DNA of 64,000 nt, from the NCBI RefSeq assembly GCF_001411495.1, contig NZ_CP012982.1, positions 1,302,001 through 1,366,000 on the forward strand, read 5' to 3'. Positions 38,522-47,283 of this stretch are shown one piece after another. A program made the position numbers and the translations under genes. This DNA comes from Burkholderia cepacia ATCC 25416 (GTDB lineage: Bacteria; Pseudomonadota; Gammaproteobacteria; Burkholderiales; Burkholderiaceae). The number at the start of each line of letters is the position of its first letter. The first letter of the stretch is position 1. Below the pieces are notes generated by a model, which did no database searches, had not been told where the DNA came from, and saw only the letters and a list, made by a program, of their open reading frames with translations.

Positions 38522-39112
38522 CTACAGCCGTGCCAGTCCTGCCACCCCATACCCCAGCACGACAAGCGCCGCGACCACGTGGCTCGCCGCGAGCAGCCCC
38601 GGCGACTTCACGATCCGGCCGATCACGCTGCCGCCGAATGCGAACACCAGCTGCCCCGCGAGGCTGCCGGCAAACACGCACGCGGCACCGAGCAGCCAGT
38701 GCCGCTGCGCGCCGGCGGCGGCCGTTGCATAGCCGTAGAACAACAGGATCGTCAGCGGGTTCGCCAGCGTGACGAAGAACATCGATGCAAACGGGCGGCT
38801 GCCCGGCGGCCGCGCATCGCCGTCGAGCGTGCGGCGGCGATCTCGCAACGCCTGCCACAGCATCCGCGCGCCCATCGCGAGCAGCACGAGCGCCCCCACC
38901 AGACGAAACAGCGACAGATGCGCCGCGAGCGTGCTCGCCAGCATCGCGCCGAGCGTGAACGCGACGACCGCGTAGCAGCCGTCGGCCGTCGCGACACCCA
39001 CCGCCGCGCGCACGCCGCTTGCGGTGCCGGCGCGCATCCCGTAGTTCGCGATCATCAGCGCAACGGGCCCGACCGACAGCGCGATCATCAGCCCGAACAG
39101 GAAATCGTTCAT
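38522..39112 (-). CDS. LysE family transporter
   Basis: A 196-residue inner-membrane protein of the LysE superfamily. The family N-terminus ALSVGPVALMIANYGMRAG and the central FVTLANPLTILLFYGYA motif are present, with about six hydrophobic spans. It probably exports an amino acid or similar solute. It is a second, diverged LysE-type protein in this window (compare 72-698). The neighbouring selD gene is in the same direction but 72 bases upstream, so co-transcription is possible but not obvious in function. Confidence 0.88.
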   Translation of the reverse strand: MNDFLFGLMIALSVGPVALMIANYGMRAGTASGVRAAVGVATADGCYAVVAFTLGAMLASTLAAHLSLFRLVGALVLLAMGARMLWQALRDRRRTLDGDARPPGSRPFASMFFVTLANPLTILLFYGYATAAAGAQRHWLLGAACVFAGSLAGQLVFAFGGSVIGRIVKSPGLLAASHVVAALVVLGYGVAGLARL

Positions 39113-39184
39113 CGGTCGTCGATGCCTTCGATCGAAGGCACCGATTCTAGCGAACGCAAAAATCTCCGGTGCGGCGATTCGGCA

Positions 39185-40258
39185 TCACGCGACATCGACG
39201 CGCGCCGGCCCGTCCACCATCTCGCCGATCACGCCCGCGCGGTCGAAGCCATCGGCACGGAAGCACGCGAGCACGTCGTCGACGGCCTCGGGCGCGCACG
39301 CGACCAGCAGGCCGCCCGACGTCTGCGGATCGGTCAGCAGCGCCTGCGCGACGGGCGGCAGCGTGTCGGCCAGTTGAACGTCCGCGCCGTACGCGGCCCA
39401 GTTGCGGCCCGATGCGCCGGTGAACACGCCGTCGGCCACGAACGCCTCGACGCCCGCGAGCCACGGCAGCGACGCGTAGTGCACGCGCGCGGTGAGGTGC
39501 GCGCCACGTGCGAGTTCGAGCGTATGACCGAGCAGCCCGAAGCCCGTGACGTCGGTCAGCGCATGCACGCCCGGCAGCGCAGCGAGGTCGGCGCCCGGAC
39601 GGTTCAGCTTGGTGGTCGTCGCGACCATCTGCGCGTAACCCGCGGCATCGAGCTGGTTCTTTTTCAGCGCGGCCGACAGCACGCCGACGCCGAGCGGCTT
39701 GCCGAGCACGAGCACGTCGCCCGCACGCGCGGCCGCGTTGCGCTTCACGCGCGACGGATGCACGACGCCGATCGCCGCGAGCCCGTAGATCGGCTCGACC
39801 GAATCGATCGAATGGCCGCCCGCCACCGGAATGCCGGCGTCCGCGCACACCGATTCGCCTCCGCGCAGCACGGCCGCGATCGTCTCGTGCGGCAGCACGT
39901 TGATCGGCATCCCGACCAGCGCGAGCGCGAGGATCGGCTTGCCGCCCATCGCGTAGACGTCGGACAGCGCGTTGGTCGCGGCGATGCGGCCGAAGTCGAA
40001 CGGATCGTCGACGATCGGCATGAAGAAGTCGGTGGTCGCGACGATCGCCTGCTCGTCGTTGAGACGGTAGACGGCCGCGTCGTCGGACGTCTCGGTACCG
40101 ACCAGCAGATCCGGGAACAGCGCGGGCGGCGTCGCGCGCTTCAGCAGCTCGGACAGCACGCCCGGCGCAATCTTGCAGCCGCAGCCGCCGCCGTGCGACA
40201 GGCTCGTGAGGCGCGGAACGGCAGGCTGGGCTTGGGTGGCTTCGGTCATCGTCGGCAT
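39185..40258 (-). CDS. selD: Selenide, water dikinase SelD
   Basis: A 357-residue selenophosphate synthetase, which makes selenophosphate from selenide and ATP for selenocysteine or 2-selenouridine tRNA. The N-terminal motif GGGCGCKIAP carries the catalytic Cys (not selenocysteine) and Lys. The AIR-synthase-like domains include FDFGRIAATNALSDVYAMGG and the GFGLLGH motif. The ATG at 40258 is used; another is three codons in. No selA, selB or selU gene is nearby, so its use cannot be decided here. Confidence 0.95.
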   Translation of the reverse strand: MPTMTEATQAQPAVPRLTSLSHGGGCGCKIAPGVLSELLKRATPPALFPDLLVGTETSDDAAVYRLNDEQAIVATTDFFMPIVDDPFDFGRIAATNALSDVYAMGGKPILALALVGMPINVLPHETIAAVLRGGESVCADAGIPVAGGHSIDSVEPIYGLAAIGVVHPSRVKRNAAARAGDVLVLGKPLGVGVLSAALKKNQLDAAGYAQMVATTTKLNRPGADLAALPGVHALTDVTGFGLLGHTLELARGAHLTARVHYASLPWLAGVEAFVADGVFTGASGRNWAAYGADVQLADTLPPVAQALLTDPQTSGGLLVACAPEAVDDVLACFRADGFDRAGVIGEMVDGPARVDVA

Positions 40259-40365
40259 CCGGTGAATAACAACACGACATTATCGACAATTCCGTGCGAG
40301 TGCGCCCGATACCCACATAATGGCGGCGCACTCCCCGCTCCCGCTGCCGCCCGCACCTTCCGTCC

Positions 40366-41202
40366 ATGGATCACCTCTTCATCGGCCTCGTGCTGTGCTC
40401 CGCGTTGCTGCACGCCATCTGGAATGCGTTCCTCCACGTCAGCGAAGACCGGCTCGTACAGCTCGGCACGATGTCACTGCCCTATTTCGCGTTCGGCGTC
40501 GCCGGCGCCGCGCTGCTGCCCGCGCCGGCACCCGCCGCGTGGCCGTATATCGCCGCGTCGGCCGCGCTCGAGGTCGCGTACTGCTTCACGCTGGCGCGCG
40601 CCTATCGCAGCGGCGAGTTCGGGCAGATCTATCCGATCGCGCGCGGGATCTCGCCGCTGCTCGTGTCGGTGCTCGCGCTCGCTTTCCTCCACGAACAGCC
40701 GACCCCGTTCGGCTTCGCGGGCATCGCGCTCGTGTCGTTCGGCATCATGTCGCTCGCGCTGCGGCGCGGCTTCCGGTTCTCCGGTGAAGGCGTGCCGTTT
40801 GCGCTGCTCACGGGCGTGTTCATCGCCGCGTATTCGATCTGCGACGGCATCGGCTCGCGCGTATCCGGCAGTGCGCTCGGCTACATCGCGTGGGTGTACG
40901 TGCTGTGGAGCGTGCCGCAGTTCGTGCTGGTCTGCGCGGTACGTGGCGGCCCGCGCGCGGTGCTCGCCTCGCGCACGGCGCTCACGCAGGGCGCGATCGC
41001 CGGCACGATCTCCCTCGCCGCTTACGGGATCGTGATCCTCGCGTACCGGTACCTGCCGGTCGGGACGGTGTCGGCGCTGCGCGAAACGAGTTCGATCTTC
41101 GCGGTCGCGATCGGCTGGCTCGTGATGCGCGAGCGGCCCGGCGCGCAGCGGCTTGCCGCGTGCGCGCTGGTGGTCGTGGGCGCGGCGCTGATCCGCCTGT
41201 AG
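40366..41202 (+). CDS. EamA/DMT family transporter
   Basis: A 278-residue inner-membrane protein of the drug/metabolite transporter superfamily. It has about ten hydrophobic spans in two EamA repeats, with YSSGEFGQIYPIARGISP-like sequence near residue 85 and the second-repeat segment VGTVSALRETSSIFAVAIGW near 235. Members export amino acids or small metabolites. It is divergent from selD with a 107-base gap and convergent with the MocR-type regulator. The substrate is unknown. Confidence 0.9.
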   Translation: MDHLFIGLVLCSALLHAIWNAFLHVSEDRLVQLGTMSLPYFAFGVAGAALLPAPAPAAWPYIAASAALEVAYCFTLARAYRSGEFGQIYPIARGISPLLVSVLALAFLHEQPTPFGFAGIALVSFGIMSLALRRGFRFSGEGVPFALLTGVFIAAYSICDGIGSRVSGSALGYIAWVYVLWSVPQFVLVCAVRGGPRAVLASRTALTQGAIAGTISLAAYGIVILAYRYLPVGTVSALRETSSIFAVAIGWLVMRERPGAQRLAACALVVVGAALIRL

Positions 41203-41253
41203 GCGGCGCGCGCGACACGCGTTCGTCTGCAGGTCGTGCCGACCTGCCAGGTG

Positions 41254-42765
41254 TCAGACCGCGATCGCCGCCCCGCCGAATGCCCGCTCGTCGATCGCCT
41301 CGGCGAGCGTCGCGAACGCCGTCGCGATCTCGTCCTCCGGCACGCACGCATAACCGAGCAGCAACCCCGGCGCCGCGCGTTCGCGATCCGCGTAATAACC
41401 CGACAACGGTCGCACGACGATATTGCGTTCGAGCGCAGCCTGCGCGACCGCACGATCGTCGACGCCCTCCGGCAACTGCGTGACCAGATGCAGCCCGGCA
41501 TCGCTGCCGAGCGCGTGCAGCGTGTCGCCATAGCGTTGCGCGACCGCGTCGAGCAGCACCTCGCGGCGCTGTCCGTACAGCGTGCGCATCTTGCGGATAT
41601 GCGACACGAAGTGCCCTTCCGCGATGAATTCGGCAAGCACCGCCTGCTGCAGCAACTGCCCTTCGCGGTACAACTCGGCGCTCGCGGTCGCGAAACTTTC
41701 CGCGAGCGGCTCGGGCGCGACCAGGTAGCCGACCCGCAGCCCCGGGAACAGCGTCTTGCCGAAACTGCCGACGTAGATCACCTGCCCGGCCGTGTCGAGC
41801 CCCTGCAGCGACGCAAGCGGGCGGCTGCCGTAGCGGAATTCGCTGTCGTAGTCGTCCTCGATGATCCAGCAACCGTGCTGGCGTGCGTATTCGAGCAGCA
41901 TCCGCCGCCGCGCGAGGCTCATCACCATCCCGAGCGGATACTGGTGCGACGGCGTGACGAGCATCAGCTTCGGCGGTTCGGCGAGATCGGCGGCCGACGG
42001 TGCGATGCCTTCCTCGTCGACCGGGATCGGCCGCGTCGTCAGCCCCGACACGTTCAGCACGCTGCGCACGCCCCAGTAGCACGGGTCCTCGGTCCAGATC
42101 GCGTCGCCCGGGTCGGTCAGCAGCCGTACCGCGAGGTCGATCGACTGGTGGATGCCGGTCGTAATCACGATCTGCTCGGGCGTGCAGCGCACCGAGCGCG
42201 ACGTGCGCAGGTAATCGGCCAGCGCCTCGCGCAGCAGCGCGAGCCCGCCGCCCGGCGCGTAGGTCAGCAGGTCGGGGCGCAGCCGCCGCCAGTATTTGTT
42301 GTGCAGCCGCGTCCACACGCGAGCGGGAAAGCGCGACACATCGGGCACGCCCGGCATGAACGCGCCGCCCTGCCGTTTCGACACGCCGGCCCCTTCGACG
42401 AGCCGCGTACCGCGCGCCGACAGCCGCCGCGCGGACGGCTGCACGAGCGCCGGGTGGGTGGCGGTCGCGTCGGGCGGCGCGCCGACGATCTCGTCGGGCG
42501 CGCTGTCGGCCACGAACGTGCCGCGGCCGGTCGCCGAGTTCACGTAGCCTTCGAGTGAAAGCTGTTCGTAAACCTGCGTGACCGTGTTGCGCGCGATTCC
42601 GAGTTCGGCCGCGAGGAGCCGCGACGACGGCACGCGCGTGCCGGCCGGCAGTTCACGCGACAGGATCGCCTGTTGCAGCAGCCGGTGAAGCTGCCGGTAG
42701 ATCGGCTGTTCGCCGCCTCGCACGAGGCGCTGCGCCAGCCAGTCCGACAACACGCTCGCGCGCAT
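41254..42765 (-). CDS. gabR: MocR/GabR-type regulator
   Basis: A 503-residue fusion of a GntR-type winged helix (residues about 15-85, ELGIARNTVTQVYEQLSLEGYV) to a fold-type I aminotransferase domain. The PLP-lysine motif is visible as VGSFGKTLFPGLRVGYL. In GabR the enzyme domain is a sensor for PLP and GABA. It is divergent from gabT, so it most likely controls gabT-gabD. The ATG at 42765 is preferred to one 16 codons upstream, which would run through the operator region. Confidence 0.9.
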   Translation of the reverse strand: MRASVLSDWLAQRLVRGGEQPIYRQLHRLLQQAILSRELPAGTRVPSSRLLAAELGIARNTVTQVYEQLSLEGYVNSATGRGTFVADSAPDEIVGAPPDATATHPALVQPSARRLSARGTRLVEGAGVSKRQGGAFMPGVPDVSRFPARVWTRLHNKYWRRLRPDLLTYAPGGGLALLREALADYLRTSRSVRCTPEQIVITTGIHQSIDLAVRLLTDPGDAIWTEDPCYWGVRSVLNVSGLTTRPIPVDEEGIAPSAADLAEPPKLMLVTPSHQYPLGMVMSLARRRMLLEYARQHGCWIIEDDYDSEFRYGSRPLASLQGLDTAGQVIYVGSFGKTLFPGLRVGYLVAPEPLAESFATASAELYREGQLLQQAVLAEFIAEGHFVSHIRKMRTLYGQRREVLLDAVAQRYGDTLHALGSDAGLHLVTQLPEGVDDRAVAQAALERNIVVRPLSGYYADRERAAPGLLLGYACVPEDEIATAFATLAEAIDERAFGGAAIAV

Positions 42766-42791
42766 GATTGGCTCCTGAATATTTATTGAAA

Positions 42792-42812
42792 TGGCTCTGA
42801 TTGCCAGAGCCA
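42792..42812. promoter_or_regulatory. Candidate GabR operator
   Basis: TGGCTCT and AGAGCCA form a perfect 7-base inverted repeat around GATTGCC. It lies in the 126-base divergent region between gabR and gabT, about 80 bases before the gabT start. MocR proteins bind such paired sites in divergent promoters. No other strong dyad is in the gap. Confidence 0.6.
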
Positions 42813-42891
42813 AATGTGATTATAGTCGCCTCCATGGGCTGTCGAAGCGCCCGATTTTCACCTCACCGGAAAGAACATCAAGGAGATGACC

Positions 42892-44175
42892 GTGAAGAAT
42901 GCCGACCTGCAGGCCCGCAAGAACGCCGCCACCCCGCGCGGCGTCGGCGTGATGTGCGATTTCTACGCAGCCCGCGCCGAGAACGCGGAACTGTGGGATG
43001 TCGAAGGCCGCCGCTTCATCGATTTCGCCGCCGGCATCGCGGTGCTGAACACCGGCCACCGCCACCCGAAGATCGTCAAGGCGATCGCGGATCAACTGAA
43101 CAACTTCACGCACACCGCTTACCAGATCGTCCCGTACGCGTCGTACGTCGAACTGGCCGAGAAGATCAACGCACGCGCGCCGGGCGATTTCCCGAAGAAG
43201 ACCGCGTTCTTCACGACCGGCGCGGAAGCCGTCGAGAACGCGATCAAGATCGCACGCGCGGCCACCGGCCGTCCGGGCGTCATCGCCTTCTCGGGCGGTT
43301 TCCACGGCCGCACGATGATGGGCATGGCGCTGACCGGCAAGGTCGCCCCGTACAAGCTGAACTTCGGCCCGTTCCCGGGCGACGTGTTCCACGCGCCGTA
43401 CCCGAACGCCGTGCACGGCGTGACGACGGCCGACTCGATCAAGGCGATCGAGATGCTGTTCAAGGCCGACATCGATCCGAAGCGCGTCGCCGCGATCATC
43501 TTCGAACCGGTCCAGGGCGAAGGCGGCTTCAACCCGGCGCCGGCCGAATTCGTGCGCGCGCTGCGCAAGATCTGTAACGAACACGGCATCCTGCTGATCG
43601 CCGACGAAGTGCAGACCGGCTTCGCGCGTACCGGCAAGCTGTTCGCGATGCAGCACTACGACGTGCTGGCCGACCTGATCACGATGGCGAAGAGCCTCGC
43701 GGGCGGCATGCCGCTGTCAGGCGTCGTCGGCCGTGCCGACCTGATGGACGCGGCAGCGCCCGGCGGCCTCGGCGGCACGTATGCGGGCAACCCGCTGGCC
43801 GTGGCATCGGCGCACGCCGTGCTCGAGATCATCGACGAAGAGAAGCTGTGCGAGCGCGCGACGCAACTCGGCGACGTGCTGAAGGCGAAGCTGAACGCGC
43901 TGCAGGCCGACGTGCCGCAGATCGCCGACGTGCGCGGCCCGGGCGCGATGATCGCGGTCGAGTTCCTGAAGCCGGGTTCGGGCGAGCCGGATGCCGAGTT
44001 CACGAAGCGCGTGCAGACGCGTGCGCTCGAGCGCGGCCTGCTGCTGCTCGTATGCGGCGTGTACTCGAACGTCGTGCGCTTCCTGTTCCCGCTGACGATC
44101 ACGCAGGTCGTGTTCGACGAAGCGCTCGTGATCCTCGAGGAAGTGCTGAAGGAAACGGTCGGCGTGCCCGCCTGA
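42892..44175 (+). CDS. gabT: 4-aminobutyrate aminotransferase GabT
   Basis: A 427-residue class III PLP aminotransferase, which moves the amino group of GABA to 2-oxoglutarate, giving succinate semialdehyde. The PLP lysine is Lys267 (MAKSLAGGMPLSG). The IADEVQTGFARTG and FSGGFHGRTMMGMALTG stretches are typical. The start is taken as GTG at 42892, because AAGGAG directly abuts the ATG at 42886 but is six bases before the GTG. It precedes gabD by 83 bases, with a hairpin between them, and is divergent from gabR. Confidence 0.95.
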   Translation: MKNADLQARKNAATPRGVGVMCDFYAARAENAELWDVEGRRFIDFAAGIAVLNTGHRHPKIVKAIADQLNNFTHTAYQIVPYASYVELAEKINARAPGDFPKKTAFFTTGAEAVENAIKIARAATGRPGVIAFSGGFHGRTMMGMALTGKVAPYKLNFGPFPGDVFHAPYPNAVHGVTTADSIKAIEMLFKADIDPKRVAAIIFEPVQGEGGFNPAPAEFVRALRKICNEHGILLIADEVQTGFARTGKLFAMQHYDVLADLITMAKSLAGGMPLSGVVGRADLMDAAAPGGLGGTYAGNPLAVASAHAVLEIIDEEKLCERATQLGDVLKAKLNALQADVPQIADVRGPGAMIAVEFLKPGSGEPDAEFTKRVQTRALERGLLLLVCGVYSNVVRFLFPLTITQVVFDEALVILEEVLKETVGVPA

Positions 44176-44194
44176 GTTCCTGCCTTCCGAATGC

Positions 44195-44229
44195 GCCGCC
44201 GCCGTCGTCACGACGGCGGCGGCCTTTTT
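44195..44229 (+). terminator. Hairpin with T-run between gabT and gabD
   Basis: GCCGCCGCCGTCGT and ACGACGGCGGCGGC pair almost completely, with the apex opened as loop, followed by CCTTTTTA. It has the form of a Rho-independent terminator, yet lies between two genes of one pathway. It may lower gabD expression relative to gabT, or gabD may also have its own promoter. Confidence 0.75.
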
Positions 44230-44258
44230 ATCCGTCATCTTCAAAGCAGGCGATTCAT

Positions 44259-45728
44259 ATGAGCACTGTTCAGGAAACCCTGGCACTGAAAGATCCGTCG
44301 CTGTTCCGCCAGCAGGCGTACGTCAACGGCGAATGGCAAGGCGCGACGAACGGCGAGACGTTCGAAGTCCGCAACCCGGCGACGGGCGGCCTGCTCGGCA
44401 CCGTGCCGGCGATGGGCACGGCCGAGACGCGTCACGCGATCGAAGCCGCGAACGCCGCATGGCCGGCGTGGCGCAAGAAGACCGCGAAGGAACGCGCGGT
44501 CGTCCTGCGCAAGTGGCACGACCTGATGATGGAAAACGCCGACGACCTCGCGCTGATCCTGACGACCGAGCAGGGCAAGTCGCTGGCTGAAGCGAAGGGC
44601 GAGATCGGCTATGCCGCATCGTTCCTCGAATGGTTCGCGGAAGAAGGCAAGCGCGTGTACGGCGACACGATCCCGACGCCGGCGAGCGACAAGCGCATCG
44701 TCGTGACGAAGGAAGCGATCGGCGTGTGCGCGGCGATCACGCCGTGGAACTTCCCGGCGGCGATGATCACGCGCAAGGTCGGCCCGGCGCTCGCCGCGGG
44801 CTGCCCGATCGTCGTGAAGCCGGCCGAGGCGACGCCGTTCTCCGCGCTCGCGATGGCCGTGCTGGCCGAGCGTGCGGGCGTGCCGGCCGGCGTGTTCAGC
44901 GTCGTCACGGGCGACCCGAAGGCGATCGGCGGCGAGCTGACGTCGAACCCGATCGTGCGCAAGCTGTCGTTCACCGGCTCGACGCCGGTCGGCCGCCTGC
45001 TGATGTCGCAATGCGCGGCGACGGTCAAGAAGGTGTCGCTGGAGCTCGGCGGCAACGCGCCGTTCATCGTGTTCGACGACGCCGATCTCGACGCGGCCGT
45101 GCAGGGCGCGATCGCATCGAAGTACCGCAACAGCGGCCAGACCTGCGTGTGCACGAACCGCTTCTACGTGCATGAAGCCGTGTACGACCAGTTCGCGCAG
45201 AAGCTCGCGGCGGCCGTCGGCCAGTTGAAGGTGGGCCGCGGCACCGAGCCGGGCGTCACGCAAGGCCCGCTGATCAACGAGGCAGCGGTGCTGAAGGTCG
45301 AGGCGCACATCGAGGACGCGCTCGCGAAGGGCGCGACCGTCGTGACGGGCGGCAAGCGCCACGCGCTGGGCCACGGCTTCTTCGAGCCGACCGTGCTGAC
45401 GGGCGTCACGCCGGCGATGAAGGTCGCGAAGGAAGAGACGTTCGGGCCGCTCGCGCCGCTGTTCAAGTTCGGCAGCGACGATGAAGTGATCCGCCTCGCG
45501 AACGACACCGAATTCGGCCTCGCCGCTTACTTCTACAGCCGCGACATCGGCCGCGTGTGGAAGGTCGCCGAAGCGCTCGAATACGGGATGGTCGGCGTGA
45601 ACACGGGCCTGATCTCGAACGAAGTCGCGCCGTTCGGTGGCGTGAAGCAATCGGGCCTCGGCCGCGAAGGCTCGCACTACGGCATCGACGACTACGTCGT
45701 GATCAAGTACCTCTGCCTCGCCGTCTGA
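44259..45728 (+). CDS. gabD: Succinate-semialdehyde dehydrogenase GabD
   Basis: A 489-residue aldehyde dehydrogenase that oxidises succinate semialdehyde to succinate, the second step of GABA breakdown. The catalytic Cys296 is in NSGQTCVCTNRF, the Glu in VSLELGGNAPF, and TPWNFPAAMITRKVGPALAAG covers the nucleotide site. A second Cys two residues later is also usual in GabD. It works directly after GabT and differs clearly from the semialdehyde dehydrogenase at 22882. Confidence 0.95.
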   Translation: MSTVQETLALKDPSLFRQQAYVNGEWQGATNGETFEVRNPATGGLLGTVPAMGTAETRHAIEAANAAWPAWRKKTAKERAVVLRKWHDLMMENADDLALILTTEQGKSLAEAKGEIGYAASFLEWFAEEGKRVYGDTIPTPASDKRIVVTKEAIGVCAAITPWNFPAAMITRKVGPALAAGCPIVVKPAEATPFSALAMAVLAERAGVPAGVFSVVTGDPKAIGGELTSNPIVRKLSFTGSTPVGRLLMSQCAATVKKVSLELGGNAPFIVFDDADLDAAVQGAIASKYRNSGQTCVCTNRFYVHEAVYDQFAQKLAAAVGQLKVGRGTEPGVTQGPLINEAAVLKVEAHIEDALAKGATVVTGGKRHALGHGFFEPTVLTGVTPAMKVAKEETFGPLAPLFKFGSDDEVIRLANDTEFGLAAYFYSRDIGRVWKVAEALEYGMVGVNTGLISNEVAPFGGVKQSGLGREGSHYGIDDYVVIKYLCLAV

Positions 45729-45732
45729 CGGT

Positions 45733-45767
45733 TCAGGGCCTGGCACCGCTTCGGTGACAGGCCCTGA
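45733..45767 (+). terminator. Hairpin after gabD
   Basis: TCAGGGCCTG and CAGGCCCTGA form a perfect 10-bp stem, with further pairing inside the loop (CACCG with CGGTG). It starts four bases after the gabD stop. No T-run follows, so it may be a weak terminator or an mRNA 3' stabiliser. Confidence 0.65.
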
Positions 45768-46355
45768 CCGCCCGGAACCGGGCGGTCCGACGCGGGCCGG
45801 CGCCCCTCTCCGTCGTGCCCGCGTCGTCTCGATACGCACGAGATCGCCCCGCTCTGCGTACCCTGTTTCGATCGCTGTATCCGCCGATACGTCGTATCGC
45901 GCGCGAATCCCGTTCCAGTCTCATTTCTCACTTCGCTGCACGACGCCAGATTGAGCGCTCCGTCTCGATCCGGTTTGCACGCGCATGAACACTTCACCCG
46001 ACGGCACGGTGTGTGCGGAGTCAGCGCATGCAAGTACTGCTGTAGCCGACGGTGCCGTGACACACATTAACGGTCGCCGGCATGACGGACGGTTATACGC
46101 CCGGCCGCGTTCTACTCGCTCGCCCCTTCGCCCCCATCTCGACGATCGTTTTGGATCATCAATCTCCGTCGGATTCCAAAATAAGAATCGTACTTGTTCT
46201 ATAGACAGAGAAAATCTTACCGGCCACTGTCTATGGCTCGTCCACACACAAGGGATACGAGTCCATGGAAGAAAAACATGCCGCCTGCCCTTACTTTCTT
46301 CACTCGTCGATCCGGCTTTACGCGATGGTGCAGCAGCAATACACGCCGCCGAAAA
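45768..46355. other. Gene-poor region before the OmpA-like genes
   Basis: No convincing gene is seen in about 590 bases. Short ORFs on both strands have no signal peptide, no family resemblance and no good ribosome-binding site. The section from about 46150 to 46215 is AT-rich and could hold a promoter for the OmpA-like gene. Composition is less GC-biased than in neighbouring core genes. Confidence 0.5.
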
Positions 46356-46868
46356 ATGCGCCCGACTCGATCGATCAGGCGTATAGCGACAACATGCAGA
46401 TCATCTGTATGCACGATCCATCTAACCGCCGCTGCATTCGTGTTGATCTGCGCACATACGGCGTTCGCGTGCGATGGCCCGCCAAACATGCCCGGCTGGG
46501 ATTTCGATGTTCGATTCGACAACAATTCAAGCGACCTATCTACCTCCGAACTGGCGAAGCTCTCCGTATGGTCGAACAACATGCGCAATCGCTTCCCCAT
46601 TGTCGATGTGGTGTCAGTTGTCGGATTGGCCGAGCCGACGGAACGAAGCGCGCAAGAGCTTGCGCACCGACGCGCAGCGAACGTCAAAAGCGCGCTAGAT
46701 CAATTCTTGATTCGGGGCGAACGAAATTCGATGATCGCGCGAATCTACAAGCTGCCGTTTCCTGCGAGCGAGTTTGATGACAACGGGCGGCGCGTCGAGA
46801 TCACATTCGGCCCGGGATGCCCTAACCACTGCTGCCCGAACCTGAATCCCACACCCAGGGCGCAATGA
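46356..46868 (+). pseudogene. OmpA-like secreted protein, copy A, start probably damaged
   Basis: This ORF encodes a signal peptide-like segment (LTAAAFVLICAHTAFA), then CDG and an OmpA-like domain of about 115 residues (RFDNNSSDLSTSEL, AQELAHRRAANV, GRRVEI), and ends with the Cys-rich tail GCPNHCCPNLNP. It is a close paralog of the gene at 47284. At the position of the paralog's start the sequence has ATG at 46409, but the next codon has lost two bases, so the ATG is out of frame. The only in-frame ATG (46356) gives an unusually long basic N-terminus and has no ribosome-binding site. It is either a pseudogene or uses that start. Confidence 0.65.
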
Positions 46869-46939
46869 GGTAACACGACGCACCCACGCCGGCCCGCGCG
46901 ATGCGGGCTGTCTTCCTCCTGCCTCGCAGGTTCCCGCGA

Positions 46940-46998
46940 TTAGCGGAACAGGTTGAGCGCCTCCACCAGCCGCGTCGCCTGCTGCTTCAGACTCTCCG
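46940..46998 (-). pseudogene. Fragment of an Aer-type receptor gene (3' end only)
   Basis: On the minus strand this encodes [19 protein letters not shown] and a stop, nearly identical to the C-terminus of the two full Aer genes at 47805 and 49771. Similarity stops abruptly at about 46998. It lies 72 bases after OmpA-like copy A, the same relative position as the full Aer gene has after copy B, so it is the truncated end of a duplicated block. Confidence 0.85.
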
Positions 46999-47283
46999 AC
47001 AACAGGAATCCAATTGTGCAAGCCTGCCGGACAGCGGCCAAAATCACGCCGTCGTATGCGAACCCAGCCCGCACAAGCGAGGCATTGCCGGCTATTCGAA
47101 ATTCTGCAGTGACTCGTTCGGCTAGCAGTATCACGAATCAAAGATAAAGGTAGCTGCGCATGGATGTGCGACGACCCACGAGTAGCGCCACACAGCAAAC
47201 TCATCAATCGCTGACCATGGAACGCATCCCGGATGCGGGTGTCCTCATTCAAAAATGCCAACGGCGCCGCGGGTACGATATCG
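46999..47283. other. Spacer after the truncated duplication
   Basis: These 285 bases follow the breakpoint of the duplicated block and precede OmpA-like copy B. No gene, Aer-like sequence or insertion-sequence end is recognised. The CCACACA and CCATGGAA elements near 47190-47225 weakly resemble the sequence before copy A and may be shared upstream DNA. Confidence 0.45.

Noticed and set aside
45985..46386. 133-codon frame upstream of OmpA-like copy A
   Set aside because: No ribosome-binding site, no domain, no signal peptide, and a mixed composition; it overlaps the region where the OmpA-like gene's own leader is expected.
46265..46777. 170-codon frame overlapping OmpA-like copy A
   Set aside because: It has an ATG but reads the OmpA-like domain out of frame, and the paralog shows which frame is coding.
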